Positions 24,588-33,651 of a DNA stretch of 64,000 nt are shown piece after piece (the stretch's first letter is position 1; each line of letters begins with the position of its first letter). The notes under the pieces are model-generated. The model was given only the letters and a program-made list of their open reading frames with translations. It searched no databases and was not told the origin of the DNA. The position numbers and the translations under genes are program-made. Origin of the DNA: JAWLGZ01 sp041690635 (GTDB lineage: Bacteria; Pseudomonadota; Gammaproteobacteria; Thiohalomonadales; Thiohalomonadaceae); contig JAWLGZ010000002.1 in NCBI GenBank assembly GCA_041690635.1, positions 186,001 through 250,000 of the forward strand. The letters run 5' to 3'.

Positions 24588-25535
24588 TCAAAGCCACCCC
24601 TTGCGCTTGAAGTACCAATAGGGGGCAATACCGGCCAGTACCATCAGCAGCAGCGCCATCGGGTAGCCGGCCGCCCAGTCCAGTTCCGGCATCAGCCGAA
24701 AGTTCATGCCATAGATACTGGCGATGAGCGTCGGCGGCAGAAACACCACCGCCACGACCGAGAAGATCTTGATGATCTTGCTCTGTTCGATGCTGATAAA
24801 TCCCTGCGAGGTATCCATCAGGAAGTTCACCTTCTCGAACAGAAAATTGTTGTGCGGGATCAGGGAGTCAATATCGCGCAGGATCTCCCGCGCCCGCTCG
24901 GCGCACTCCGCCGACAACCGGGTCCGCCGCAACAGGTAGGTCACCGCGCGCTGGGTATCCATCAGGCAGAGGCGCACCTTGCCGTTGACGTCCTCCTGGC
25001 GCGCCAACTCGTCGATAGCGTCCTCGAGGTCCGCATCCGGATCTTCGAGGACCCGCTGGCCGGTCTCCTCCAGGTTGGTGTAAATGGTCTCCAGGACACC
25101 CGCGAGCCCCTCCACCTTCACCTCCAGAAGGGAGATAAGCAGGGCGGCGGCATCCTGCGCCAGTCCCCCTTCACGGCGGGCGCGCATGCGGATAAGACGA
25201 AAAGCCGGGATCTCGCGGTCGCGCAGCGAAAACAGCCGCTCGCCGGCGATGGTGAAGGCGACCGAGGTGTTGCGGTAGCGCCCTTCGGTCTCGTGCAGGA
25301 ACAGGGAGTGGACGTGAACGCCGTCCTCATCCTCGTAAAAGCGGGCGCTCGCCTCAATCTCCTCCACCTCCTCCCGCTCCGGGAGGCTCTGGCGGTAGGC
25401 CGCCTCGACCCGATCCCGCTCCTCCTCGGAGGGATCCACCAGATCGACCCAGGCTGCCCCCCCGGCACCGGGCACCTCCGCCCCGTCCGGCAGCGGGACA
25501 AGACGTTCGTCATCGATGGCGAAGGCATAGAGCAT
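24588..25535 (-). CDS. corA: CorA-family magnesium/cobalt transporter
   Basis: The 315-residue product has the CorA layout: an alpha/beta cytosolic funnel domain, a long helix (about 190-260), and two C-terminal membrane helices. The signature YGMNF follows the first membrane helix (IKIFSVVAVVFLPPTLIASIYGMNFRLMPE). The C-terminus WYFKRKGWL matches the basic ring found in the family. CorA pentamers bring in Mg2+ and are gated by cytosolic Mg2+. It is a second Mg2+ transporter in this window besides MgtE. Confidence 0.93.
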   Translation of the reverse strand: MLYAFAIDDERLVPLPDGAEVPGAGGAAWVDLVDPSEEERDRVEAAYRQSLPEREEVEEIEASARFYEDEDGVHVHSLFLHETEGRYRNTSVAFTIAGERLFSLRDREIPAFRLIRMRARREGGLAQDAAALLISLLEVKVEGLAGVLETIYTNLEETGQRVLEDPDADLEDAIDELARQEDVNGKVRLCLMDTQRAVTYLLRRTRLSAECAERAREILRDIDSLIPHNNFLFEKVNFLMDTSQGFISIEQSKIIKIFSVVAVVFLPPTLIASIYGMNFRLMPELDWAAGYPMALLLMVLAGIAPYWYFKRKGWL

Positions 25536-25636
25536 GCAGCCGCTCCAGTGGGCGTCGGAAGAAGGGGCGCATTATACGGCAAGGGAGGCGACATTCGCGG
25601 GGCGGCGTCTCCAAGCACAGGACCCGGTGGGACCGT

Positions 25637-26044
25637 TCAACTCTCCCGTGTGCGCGCCAGCGATCCGACAATCAAATCGACCGCCGCGCGCTGATCCGAA
25701 GCCAGGAGACGGTAACGGGTGATCAGACGCACCTCGCGGGGTGAGAGCGAAACCCCCGCCTGCCATTCTCCTCGGGTATCGGCGACCGCCGAGGGGCGCA
25801 TCGGCCCCTCGCCATGGAGCAGCCACGCAGGCCGCACCCCGAGCAGGCTGGCAAGATGGGGAACACGGGCAGGGGTCGGCAACGCAAGGCCTTGCAGCCA
25901 CTTGCGTACGGCCTGAGGGGAAACACGGAACTGATCGAAAAGGCGCCTCAGCTCCGGCGGAGTGAGGCGAAGTTCCTCGACCGCCTTGCGCAGGCGGGCG
26001 GCGAACTCCTGCCGGATGCTCTCTTTATCCAATGTACGATTCAC
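25637..26044 (-). CDS. XRE-type helix-turn-helix regulator
   Basis: The 135-residue protein has an N-terminal helical region with a Cro/CI-like HTH at about 22-68: RLTPPELRRLFDQFRVSPQA, then VRKWLQGLALPT as recognition helix, and HLASLLGVRPAWLLHGEG, a common end to XRE domains. The C-terminal part, EVRLITRYRLLASDQRAAVDLIVGSL, resembles the short tail of phage-type regulators without a peptidase domain. No phage genes adjoin it. The targets are unknown. Confidence 0.8.
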   Translation of the reverse strand: MNRTLDKESIRQEFAARLRKAVEELRLTPPELRRLFDQFRVSPQAVRKWLQGLALPTPARVPHLASLLGVRPAWLLHGEGPMRPSAVADTRGEWQAGVSLSPREVRLITRYRLLASDQRAAVDLIVGSLARTRES

Positions 26045-26138
26045 GCCGGTAGCTTACCGGCATGAAGCGCAAATAACAGTTGCGCACGGACGCAACTTTC
26101 GGTTCATATAGGGCGTACCGACGTACAGGTTCGGACCG

Positions 26139-26342
26139 ATGCCCCCCGGAACCCACCAGCTCCTGCGCGAGATTGAACTCACCACCGAACTCATCTGCCG
26201 CTGGTCGGCACTGGAGGACCCGTGGGCACGCAGGGCAGTGGCTTCACTGGAAGAGGGACTGCGGGAGCGATTGACTCTGCTGAAACGCCGGCAAGCCGAA
26301 CAACGCAGCACAAGTGCCCGTTCGGCTACGGCCAAGTCGTAG
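26139..26342 (+). CDS. possible small protein of unknown function
   Basis: A 67-residue frame starts at ATG 26139 with no clear ribosome-binding site. The product is helical and charged, with ELTTELICRWSALEDPWARRAV followed by a basic tail. It is divergent from the XRE regulator. It could be real, but nothing beyond the open frame supports it. The rest of the gap at 26045-26442 shows only the palindrome near 26392. Confidence 0.25.
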   Translation: MPPGTHQLLREIELTTELICRWSALEDPWARRAVASLEEGLRERLTLLKRRQAEQRSTSARSATAKS

Positions 26343-26391
26343 GAAAACCGGGGTGAGTATCCTTGGGGCTCCTTGGTCCGTCCCCTTGGCT

Positions 26392-26446
26392 CCCTAGGGA
26401 AATGCTGATTTAAAATCCGTCCTGGATTAAACCAGCGTTTCCCTAG
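26392..26446. repeat. imperfect palindrome overlapping the chemoreceptor stop codon
   Basis: The arm CCCTAGGGAAATGCTGATTTA at 26392-26412 (with TAGGGAAA as its core) faces an imperfect complement TTAAACCAGCGTTTCCCTAGG ending near 26447. Two T/C or A/G mismatches occur in each arm, and the loop is about 16 bases. The right arm contains the stop codon of the minus-strand chemoreceptor gene. It could act as the terminator of that gene or be a small mobile repeat. Confidence 0.5.
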
Positions 26447-28467
26447 GTTTTGAAATGGCCGACCAGTTTCTTCAGTTCACGGGCGACCCGGTCGAGTTCT
26501 GCACTGGCACTGCCCAACTGCGCCGTTCCCTCGGCAGTCTGATCGGCGATCTGGGTAATGCTGGCGAGATTGCGGTTGATCTCCTCGGCAACCTGCCCCT
26601 GCTGCTCGGCAGAACGGGCAATGTGGGTGTTCATCTCGGTGATGCTGGTCACCGCCTGGGTGATGGCCTTCAGTGAGTCGCCCGCTTTCCTGGCCTTTTC
26701 CACACTGCTGCGCGCCTGCTCCTGACCCTCATCCATGACCTGGACCGCCTCCCGGGCACCGTTCTGCAGGCGCTCGATCATCGCCTGGATCTCCTGTGTG
26801 GACTGCTGTGAGCGGGAGGCCAGGGTGCGCACCTCATCAGCGACCACGGCGAAGCCCCGCCCCTGTTCACCGGCCCGCGCCGCCTCGATAGCGGCGTTGA
26901 GCGCCAGGAGGTTTGTCTGCTCGGCGATGCCACGAATGACGTCCAGCACCGAGCCGATCTCATCGCTTTCGCTCTCGACCCGCCGAATAACCCCGGCGGC
27001 CCGCTCCACGGCACCCGCCAGGGCATCGATAGACGCAATGCTCTCACGAACGATGTCGGCGCCACTGCGTGCCTCCTGGTCCGCCTTTTCCGCCGCGTCG
27101 GCAGCCAGCCCGGCGTTGTTGGCCGTATCCTGAGCGGTAGCGGTCATCTCGTTCATGGCGGTGGCCACCTGCTCGGTCTCACTCTGCTGGCGCTGAACCC
27201 CGTCACGTGTTCCGCTGGTTACGGTGGTCATGTGATCGGCCGCCGCCTCCAGTTGATCGGTCGCCTCAAGCACCGGCCCCATGATGTCACGGATCTTGGC
27301 GACGAACCGGTTGAACGCCTGGCACAACTGCGCCAGTTCGTCACGGCCGTCCAGATGCAGGCTGCAGGTGAGATCGCCGCCGCCCGCGGCGATATTGTTC
27401 ATCGCCTTCACGGCGAAGTTGATCGGGCCACAGATGGCGCGGTTGAGCATCCACACCCCGAATACGCCGAGTGCCAACCCCGCCACCAGCATGAACACCA
27501 CCAGCGCACGGGTCTGCTCCATCTGCGTCAGCATGGCGCTGCCCTTCGCCTCGGTACTCTCGCGCAGCATTTCAACCAGTGAACCGATCGCTGCCTTGCT
27601 CTCGCTGATCAGCGGTCCAATCTCGCTGCGGATGAGGTAAGCGTCCGTCCGCCACTTTTCGCTGCCGTGGAGTTGCTGAAGCTCCTCAAAGCGGGTGATG
27701 AACTGCTCGCGTAACTCAATGAACTGCTCGAGAGAATCGGCCTGGTCGAAGGTGAGCAACGCCTCCTTCGCCTGCAATCGGGCGGTGATGGTGCCGACCG
27801 CTTCCTGATAGATCCCGACCTCCTGCACCGCCGACTCGCCGCGGAACGCGAGGTAGGCGCGTACTCCGTTCATCACATTGGCCCATGTGTAACGCAGATC
27901 CGAGATATCGCCGAGCAGCGCCTTGCGTTCGGTGGTCGCCTCCTCATCCACCTCGGTCATGCTCATCTGCGTGAGCAGTTGCAGGCCTTGCTGGCTCAGC
28001 GGATTGATACTCCCGCCGGCGAACTGCATGGCAGGCAGGTTCTTTCCCTCATCCGCCGCCAGTTCCAGCATCTGCGCCTCGTAGCCGGAGAAGCGCTCCA
28101 CCAGCGCGGTGATGCCGACCACCAGCGCCGCAAGCTCGGCGTCGGCACGCACCAGCGGCTGCGCCTCGAGCTCCCCGAGAAGCTGTTCCGCGCGCCGCAA
28201 TGCTGACTGATAGGCGGCGCGGTGAGAGACCTCCTTGCTCAGCAGATAAAAGCCGAGGGAACCGGCGGCGCTCTCCAGCTCGGTGCCAAGCTGCATCGAC
28301 TGGAGCACCATCGGTTGAATCCGGTTGACCATGGCATCCACCTGCTCCCGATTGGAGGAGAGGTTCCAGAGATTGTTGCCGGAGACAATGGTGAGAATTG
28401 CGAGCAGGATGCCGAAGCCGATCCAGAGTTTCGACTGGATCGAGAAACGCGCGAGCAACTTGTTCAT
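26443..28467 (-). CDS. methyl-accepting chemotaxis protein
   Basis: The ATG at 28467 has GAGGGGGG upstream and yields 674 residues beginning with MNKLLARFSIQSKLWIGFGI. Membrane helices lie at about 13-33 and 328-350. Between them is a long helical periplasmic domain of about 290 residues, rich in Glu and Gln, of the helical-bundle type. A HAMP domain follows, then the cytoplasmic signalling domain with the conserved hairpin tip EQTNLLALNAAIEAARAGEQ and GRGFAVVADEVRTLASRS, where CheA and CheW bind. No che genes are nearby. The signal is unknown. Confidence 0.93.
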   Translation of the reverse strand: MNKLLARFSIQSKLWIGFGILLAILTIVSGNNLWNLSSNREQVDAMVNRIQPMVLQSMQLGTELESAAGSLGFYLLSKEVSHRAAYQSALRRAEQLLGELEAQPLVRADAELAALVVGITALVERFSGYEAQMLELAADEGKNLPAMQFAGGSINPLSQQGLQLLTQMSMTEVDEEATTERKALLGDISDLRYTWANVMNGVRAYLAFRGESAVQEVGIYQEAVGTITARLQAKEALLTFDQADSLEQFIELREQFITRFEELQQLHGSEKWRTDAYLIRSEIGPLISESKAAIGSLVEMLRESTEAKGSAMLTQMEQTRALVVFMLVAGLALGVFGVWMLNRAICGPINFAVKAMNNIAAGGGDLTCSLHLDGRDELAQLCQAFNRFVAKIRDIMGPVLEATDQLEAAADHMTTVTSGTRDGVQRQQSETEQVATAMNEMTATAQDTANNAGLAADAAEKADQEARSGADIVRESIASIDALAGAVERAAGVIRRVESESDEIGSVLDVIRGIAEQTNLLALNAAIEAARAGEQGRGFAVVADEVRTLASRSQQSTQEIQAMIERLQNGAREAVQVMDEGQEQARSSVEKARKAGDSLKAITQAVTSITEMNTHIARSAEQQGQVAEEINRNLASITQIADQTAEGTAQLGSASAELDRVARELKKLVGHFKT

Positions 28468-28656
28468 GGACGCCCCCCTCGGGTGGTTCACATCCATGTG
28501 CGCGCAAAAGTCAGGTAAAACTTGTGTGATTAAACAAGGACAGTTACAATTTTCTAATATTTAGTTATAGCAAAATTGTTCAATCAAATCTCATATAAAC
28601 ATATTACACTCTCCCTGCCCTGGCAAGGAGACCACGGATGCCGCTGCGATGGAAAA
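28468..28656. other. AT-rich gap between chemoreceptor and purC
   Basis: The stretch 28520-28610 is markedly AT-rich against its neighbours and should hold the chemoreceptor promoter, read on the minus strand. I could not pick a convincing sigma-70 or sigma-28 pair. No gene is seen. Confidence 0.4.
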
Positions 28657-29373
28657 TCAGGCGAGCGGAACACCGAGGCGGCCCGCCACCTCTTCGTAGG
28701 CCTCCACCACCCCGCCGAGGCCCTGCCGAAAGCGATCCTTGTCCAGCTTCTCACGGGTCTTTGCATCCCACAGGCGGCATCCGTCGGGGCTGAACTCGTC
28801 ACCGAGCACCACCTGCCCCTGGAAACGCCCGAACTCCAGCTTGTAATCCACCAGCAGCAGATCGGCATCGAGGAACAGCTGCTTCAGCACCTCGTTGACG
28901 CGGAAGGTGAGCGCCTTCATCTGCGCCACCTCTTCGTCACTCGCCCAGCCGAAGGTGCGGATGTGATAGTCATTGATCATGGGGTCGTGCAGGGCGTCGT
29001 TCTTGAGGAAAAACTCGAACGTCGGGGGATTGAGGTCCGTCCCGTCCTGCACGCCAAGGCGGCGTACGATGGATCCAGCGGCGATATTCCGTACCACGCA
29101 CTCGACCGGAATCATGTCGAGCCGTTTCACCAGCGATTCATTGTCGGACAGCAGCCGGTCGAAATGGGTCGGCACGCCGGCCGCTGCCAGCGTCTGCATG
29201 ATAAAGGCGTTGAAGCGGTTGTTGACCATTCCCTTGCGTGCCAGCTTCTCCATCTTCTCGCCGTCAAAGGCGGAAGTGTCGTCGCGGAAATGCAGGATCA
29301 GTCGGTCCGCATCATCGGTCGCGTAGACCGACTTGGCCTTGCCGGCATACAGTTCTGCCTTCTTTTCCATCAC
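28657..29373 (-). CDS. purC: phosphoribosylaminoimidazole-succinocarboxamide synthase
   Basis: The 238-residue product is SAICAR synthase, which joins CAIR and aspartate with ATP in purine synthesis. It has the N-terminal LYAGKAKSVYATDD nucleotide loop, the signature IPVECVVRNIAAGS, LLLVDYKLEFG, and the GDEFSPDGCRLWD metal/substrate motif. Length matches the bacterial single-domain enzyme. It is the last gene of the dapA-bamC-MBL-purC series, all on the minus strand, an order known in gammaproteobacteria. Confidence 0.96.
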   Translation of the reverse strand: MMEKKAELYAGKAKSVYATDDADRLILHFRDDTSAFDGEKMEKLARKGMVNNRFNAFIMQTLAAAGVPTHFDRLLSDNESLVKRLDMIPVECVVRNIAAGSIVRRLGVQDGTDLNPPTFEFFLKNDALHDPMINDYHIRTFGWASDEEVAQMKALTFRVNEVLKQLFLDADLLLVDYKLEFGRFQGQVVLGDEFSPDGCRLWDAKTREKLDKDRFRQGLGGVVEAYEEVAGRLGVPLA

Positions 29374-29453
29374 CGGGTTCCCTAAGAGGTCAAGGAGTTA
29401 TGAATTACGAGGAAGGATAGACACCGCGACGACCGTTCCCCACGCCACCGCGC

Positions 29454-30215
29454 TCAGGCAATTGAGCGCCAGTCGAAACCGTGCTCCTGATCGGCCACGG
29501 TGATCCACTCTTCGCTGCAACCGAGCGTTGTCGCCAGTGCCGTGCGCGCCAGCGCCGGCCGGTTGTTATTCTCGCTCAGGTGCGCCGCCACCACGTGTTG
29601 CAACCGCGAGCAGTCGAGTCTTCCGAGTACCTCAGCCGCCTGAACATTGCTCAGGTGGCCGAGCCCGCCGCCCACCCGCAGCTTCAAAGAAGGCGGGTAG
29701 TCACCGCCGGCCAGCATTTCGAGGTCGTGGTTGGTCTCCAGCAGGAGGGCATCGCAGCCGGCAAGGCGCTCCTCGATGTGCTGCGTGGAACGGCCGGCAT
29801 CGGTCAGAAGTCCCAACCGTCGCTGCCCGTCGGTAAACACGAACTGGCACGGCTCGCGCGCGTCATGCGGCACGGGAAAGGGCTCGATGCAGAGGTCGCC
29901 GATGGCCAGCGATTCATGGCAATTGAGGTCGTTTGCCGCTGGCAGCGCGCCGAAATCCCGCGCTGCCCACGTGCCCGGCGTCATCCACACGGGAATGCCG
30001 TAACGCCGCGCCAGGCGGGCAACCCCCCCAGCGTGGTCGGTATGCTCATGCGTCACCAGAACGGCCGAAATCGACTCCGCCTCACACCCCAGGCGGGCAA
30101 GACGCCGCTCGGTCTCCCGGACCGAAAACCCGCAGTCGATGAGAATGCGGGTGCCTCCATGCTCGACCAGGGTCGCGTTGCCGCGGCTGCCGCTGCCGAG
30201 AGAAGCGAAGCGCAC
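29454..30215 (-). CDS. MBL-fold metallohydrolase (YycJ/WalJ-like)
   Basis: The 253-residue protein starts with MRFASLGSGSRGNATLVEHGGTRI, characteristic of the YycJ/WalJ group. The metal-binding motif HEHTDH is present in LVTHEHTDHAGG, with further ligands in PHDA, TDAG and the C-terminal AHLSENNN. The fold hydrolyses phosphodiester or similar bonds; WalJ has been proposed to be a nuclease. The gene begins 4 bp after the bamC stop. In Enterobacteria bamC is usually followed directly by purC, so this hydrolase is an insertion typical of other gammaproteobacteria. Confidence 0.88.
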   Translation of the reverse strand: MRFASLGSGSRGNATLVEHGGTRILIDCGFSVRETERRLARLGCEAESISAVLVTHEHTDHAGGVARLARRYGIPVWMTPGTWAARDFGALPAANDLNCHESLAIGDLCIEPFPVPHDAREPCQFVFTDGQRRLGLLTDAGRSTQHIEERLAGCDALLLETNHDLEMLAGGDYPPSLKLRVGGGLGHLSNVQAAEVLGRLDCSRLQHVVAAHLSENNNRPALARTALATTLGCSEEWITVADQEHGFDWRSIA

Positions 30216-30219
30216 CGGT

Positions 30220-31329
30220 TTATCGCAATTCGGACAGCAGCCGGGTGAGCAGGTCCTCTACACGCGCCGGTTCCGCTGCGACGTTCTCTTCTGGCTCCAG
30301 GTAGACGCGGGTCAGTTCCGCATCATGCCGCAGCACCACGCGATAGCGCTCCTGCGAGCCGGAGCCATCATCGCCCTTGGAGAAGAGACGCGAGAAGAAG
30401 CCCTTTTCACCCTTGCGCTCGACCTCTTCCAGAGGGTCAACGTAGCGCACGTAGTAAATACCGCGTGAGCGATCCCGATCCTCGATCACCAGTCCGACCC
30501 GGTCGAGGGCAATGCCGGCCCGTCGCCAGGCGCGCGCGAAGCCCTCGTCAACCACCAGCACCGGGGCCCCTCCGGCAGCAGTCTCCATCCGGGCGCGCGG
30601 GCGTCCTGCGTCTTCTGCCTCGGCGATCGCCCGATCGGCCGCTTCCTGCTGCACACCGAGGAACACCAGCAGGCGGCTAAGCATCTCGTTAACCAGTTCC
30701 GGATCCGAGGGACGGTGTTCCCAAACCGACTGGGTCTCACCCTTGATGACCTCGGTCACCCCGTAGTGGGTCAGGTAAAGCAGTGTGGTTCCATCTGCCT
30801 CGCCGTGCTCGAGGCGAACCCGGAACTTGTCCCGGGTTGGGGCGGAATAGGCATTCGGAAACAGCCTGCTAATCGTGCTGCGGATGAAGTCCTGCGGGAT
30901 ATCGGCGCGGTTTTCGGCCCACTGGGTTTCCATGATGCCGATACGCGACCGTTCGATCCGCAGTTCAAAGCCGCTCTGCAACCAGAATTCGCGCACCCGA
31001 TCCCAGACCTGATCGGCAGGTGCCGTGATGTTCAGCCACCGCATCTGCCCGTCACGCTGGACAGCCACGTTCTCCTGGGCGGGAAGTACCGATGAGCCAC
31101 CGGCAACAATGCCTGCCGGAGTTCGCGCCTCCATCTGCGACAGGGTGGTCGCGTAGACGGTCGGCATGGCCAGTCCAGCCGCCCCCTCGGGGACGGTGAG
31201 ATCGGGCGGTATCTCCAGCGAGGGCAGGGCTGAAGCCTTCTTGTAATCAACCCCTTTTGGCTTGCCCCAGTTCAGCGCGCTGCAGCCGGATACCAGCAGC
31301 GCGCAGAGGAGTACCGTCCCAATCTTCAT
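30220..31329 (-). CDS. bamC: outer-membrane assembly lipoprotein BamC
   Basis: The ATG at 31329 gives 369 residues starting with a lipoprotein signal that ends in LLVSGC, so Cys14 would be lipidated. After it come an unstructured stretch and two helix-grip domains, as in BamC. The segment MRWLNITAPADQVWDRVREFWLQ marks the first domain, and VVDEGFARAWRRAGIALDRVGL the second. BamC is an accessory part of the BAM complex that inserts beta-barrel proteins into the outer membrane. It lies between dapA and the MBL gene, consistent with the known dapA-bamC pairing. Confidence 0.92.
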   Translation of the reverse strand: MKIGTVLLCALLVSGCSALNWGKPKGVDYKKASALPSLEIPPDLTVPEGAAGLAMPTVYATTLSQMEARTPAGIVAGGSSVLPAQENVAVQRDGQMRWLNITAPADQVWDRVREFWLQSGFELRIERSRIGIMETQWAENRADIPQDFIRSTISRLFPNAYSAPTRDKFRVRLEHGEADGTTLLYLTHYGVTEVIKGETQSVWEHRPSDPELVNEMLSRLLVFLGVQQEAADRAIAEAEDAGRPRARMETAAGGAPVLVVDEGFARAWRRAGIALDRVGLVIEDRDRSRGIYYVRYVDPLEEVERKGEKGFFSRLFSKGDDGSGSQERYRVVLRHDAELTRVYLEPEENVAAEPARVEDLLTRLLSELR

Positions 31330-31357
31330 CTGTCTTGTCACGTTTTGTCTCTCAGCA

Positions 31358-32233
31358 TCAGAGCACGCCAGCCTGTTTGAGGGCCTGGCGTACACGCTCG
31401 TGGTGTTGCTCGGAAAGGGGTGTCATCGGCAGGCGGATGCCGGCAGGGATCAATCCCATCTCATGCAGCGCCCATTTTACGGGAATGGGGTTGGCCTCAA
31501 CGAAAAGCCCCTTGTGCAGACCCATCAACCGTTCGTTGATCGCCTCGGCGCGCCCGCGGTCACCGGCCAGTGCGGCGGTACACATCTCGTGCATCGCCCT
31601 CGGGGCCACATTGGCGGTCACCGAGATGCAACCCTTGCCGCCGGCCAGGATGAACTCGAGGGTGGTGGCGTCGTCACCGCTGTAGAGGTCGATGCGACCA
31701 TCGCAGCGGCCCACCAGATCCCGGGCCCGGTCCATGTCCCCGGTGGCGTCCTTGATCCCTACGATGTTGGGTATGTGCGAAAGCCGCTCGACCGTGTCAT
31801 TGGCAATATCGCAGGCGGTCCGCCCCGGTACGTTGTACAGGATCTGGGGGATGGGCACCGCCTCGGCGATCGCCTTGTAGTGCAGGTAGAGTCCCTCCTG
31901 GGTCGGCTTGATGTAATAAGGCGCGACCAACAGCGCCGCATCGGCGCCGGCCTCCAGGGCACAACGGGTGTATGCGATGGCCTCCCGCGTGGAGTTGGAA
32001 CCGGTCCCGGCGATAACCGGAACGCGCCCCGCCGCCATCTCCACCACCTCCCGCACCACCTGGCAGTGCTCTTCATGATCCAGGGTGGCCGACTCGCCGG
32101 TGGTCCCGACGGCGACAATGGCATCAGTGCCCTGTTCGATATGAAACTCGACGAGATTGCGAAGACTTTCGCGGTCGAGGGAGCCGTCCGCCTGCATCGG
32201 CGTGACGAGCGCGACCATGCTGCCGTGAAACAT
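31358..32233 (-). CDS. dapA: 4-hydroxy-tetrahydrodipicolinate synthase
   Basis: The ATG at 32233 has AGGGG upstream and gives 291 residues, the usual length for DapA. The barrel has the pyruvate-binding GTTGESATL loop, the Tyr in LYNVPGRTACD and the Schiff-base Lys in NIVGIKDATGD. The enzyme condenses pyruvate with aspartate semialdehyde, the first committed step to lysine and diaminopimelate. It heads the series dapA-bamC-MBL-purC. Confidence 0.96.
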   Translation of the reverse strand: MFHGSMVALVTPMQADGSLDRESLRNLVEFHIEQGTDAIVAVGTTGESATLDHEEHCQVVREVVEMAAGRVPVIAGTGSNSTREAIAYTRCALEAGADAALLVAPYYIKPTQEGLYLHYKAIAEAVPIPQILYNVPGRTACDIANDTVERLSHIPNIVGIKDATGDMDRARDLVGRCDGRIDLYSGDDATTLEFILAGGKGCISVTANVAPRAMHEMCTAALAGDRGRAEAINERLMGLHKGLFVEANPIPVKWALHEMGLIPAGIRLPMTPLSEQHHERVRQALKQAGVL

Positions 32234-32592
32234 GCCTGCCCCTCTGGGAATAAAGGACGCATGGTACTTTGAGCCGCCGGTCCGTGACAAGAATCCGGCG
32301 TTTACTCTGGTTCATGGGTCACGGTCCCCGGCCCGGGAACCGGGCGGTCAGTGCCGTGAAGGTGCACTGCTCCGGCTGATGCGCGCATTCGGCGCAACCG
32401 GATTGCGACTCACCCGGATTCCGGGCAGGGGCTTCCGATAAACACGTACTATGCAGCCATCGACAGAATCTCCTGCCGGTCACAGAGGCGGTTCGCTATG
32501 CTGCTCAGTCCGGAACAGGCGGCCGAGAGGCTGCGGGGCGTGGAGCTGTAGCCCCTTGCCTTCCCAGGGGGCCACGGTAGACTTGCCATACC
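32234..32592. other. divergent promoter region between dapA and gcvR
   Basis: No gene is seen. A dapA promoter candidate lies at the left side and a gcvR candidate at the right. GC-rich palindromic text near 32321-32341 (GGTCCCCGGCCCGGGAACC) could form a hairpin. Confidence 0.4.
32261..32290 (-). promoter_or_regulatory. candidate dapA promoter
   Basis: On the minus strand TTGTCA (32290-32285) and TACCAT (32266-32261) are separated by 18 bp. The start point would fall near 32254, about 20 bases before the dapA ATG. Matches are 5 of 6 and 4 of 6 to the sigma-70 boxes. Confidence 0.4.
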
Positions 32593-33141
32593 ATGACGCG
32601 CACCAAAGCGAACCAGTACCTCGTCATCTCCGCCCTGGGGCAGGACCGTCCGGGCATCGTAAACGACCTCACCCAGCACGTGGCCGAGGTGGGCTGCAAT
32701 ATCGATGACAGCCGCATGACGGTGCTCGGCGGCGAGTTTGCCGTCCTGATGCTGGTGGAGGGCAACTGGAACGCCATTGCCAAGCTGGAGGCCCAGCTTC
32801 CTTCGCTTGAAAAGCGCCTGAACCTCACCATCACCGGCAAGCGCACCACCGGGCATCCGGCAGGCCAGGGCGATGGCCGCCCCTACTCGGTGGAGGTGAT
32901 CGCCCTCGATCACCCGGGTATCGTCTACAGCCTGGCCGGTTTCTTCTCCAGCCGCGGCATCAACATCCAGGACCTCTACACCGACAGCTACCGCGCCGCC
33001 CACACCGGCTCGCAGATGTTCTCCGCCAACCTGACGGTCAACATCCCCGCGGAGATCCATATCGCCCGGCTACGTGAAGAGTTCCTCGATTTTTGCGACA
33101 CGCTCAACCTGGATGCGGTTCTGGAACCGGTAAAGGGCTGA
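32593..33141 (+). CDS. gcvR: GcvR-type ACT-domain regulator of glycine cleavage
   Basis: The 182-residue product has two ACT domains: the first begins QYLVISALGQDRPGIVNDL and the second YSVEVIALDHPGIVYSLAGFF. This matches GcvR, which binds GcvA and holds it in the repressing state when glycine is low. Adjacency to bcp is a known arrangement in gammaproteobacteria. No Shine-Dalgarno is seen: a possible promoter TTGCCT-N16-TAGACT ends only about 12 bp before the ATG, so the mRNA may be nearly leaderless. Confidence 0.9.
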   Translation: MTRTKANQYLVISALGQDRPGIVNDLTQHVAEVGCNIDDSRMTVLGGEFAVLMLVEGNWNAIAKLEAQLPSLEKRLNLTITGKRTTGHPAGQGDGRPYSVEVIALDHPGIVYSLAGFFSSRGINIQDLYTDSYRAAHTGSQMFSANLTVNIPAEIHIARLREEFLDFCDTLNLDAVLEPVKG

Positions 33142-33173
33142 CTTCCGGCCCACCCAATCTTGAAGAGAGAGCT

Positions 33174-33641
33174 GTGACGACCGTTACCTTGGGCAAGAAA
33201 GTCCCCGACTTCACCCTCCCCGCCACTGGCGACAAGGAAATCACGCTTGCCGACTTCCGCGGCAGGAACGTGGTGCTGTACTTCTATCCCAAGGACAGCA
33301 CACCAGGCTGCACCACCGAAGGCCAGGCCTTTCGTGACCTCTACGAAGAGTTCGAGAAGAACGGCACGGTGGTTCTTGGCATCTCCCGGGACAGCATCAA
33401 GTCCCACGAGAACTTCAAAGCGAAGCAGGGCTTCCCGTTCGACCTCCTCTCCGACGAGAAGGAGGCCGTCTGCAAGTTGTTCGACGTGATCCGCGAAAAG
33501 AACATGTATGGCCGCAAGGTGATGGGCGTGGAACGCTCCACCTTCCTCATCGACGCCAAGGGCGTCCTGCGCCAGGAGTGGCGCAAGGTGAAGGTGGCCG
33601 GCCACGCTGAAGCGGTACTCGATGCCGTGAAGGGGCTTTGA
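33174..33641 (+). CDS. bcp: thioredoxin-dependent peroxiredoxin (Bcp/PrxQ)
   Basis: The GTG at 33174 follows GAAGAGAG and gives 155 residues, the normal Bcp length. The peroxidatic Cys46 sits in STPGCTTEGQAFRD. The common second Cys five residues later is absent (Gln or Ala there), so the enzyme works either as a 1-Cys type or with the other Cys in KEAVCKLFDV. It reduces peroxides with thioredoxin. It lies 32 bp after gcvR, as in many gammaproteobacteria. Confidence 0.93.
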   Translation: MTTVTLGKKVPDFTLPATGDKEITLADFRGRNVVLYFYPKDSTPGCTTEGQAFRDLYEEFEKNGTVVLGISRDSIKSHENFKAKQGFPFDLLSDEKEAVCKLFDVIREKNMYGRKVMGVERSTFLIDAKGVLRQEWRKVKVAGHAEAVLDAVKGL

Positions 33642-33651
33642 AATACAGGAG

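Noticed and set aside
25637..26044. Prophage suggested by the XRE-type regulator
   Set aside because: No integrase, structural or lysis gene lies near; the regulator stands alone.
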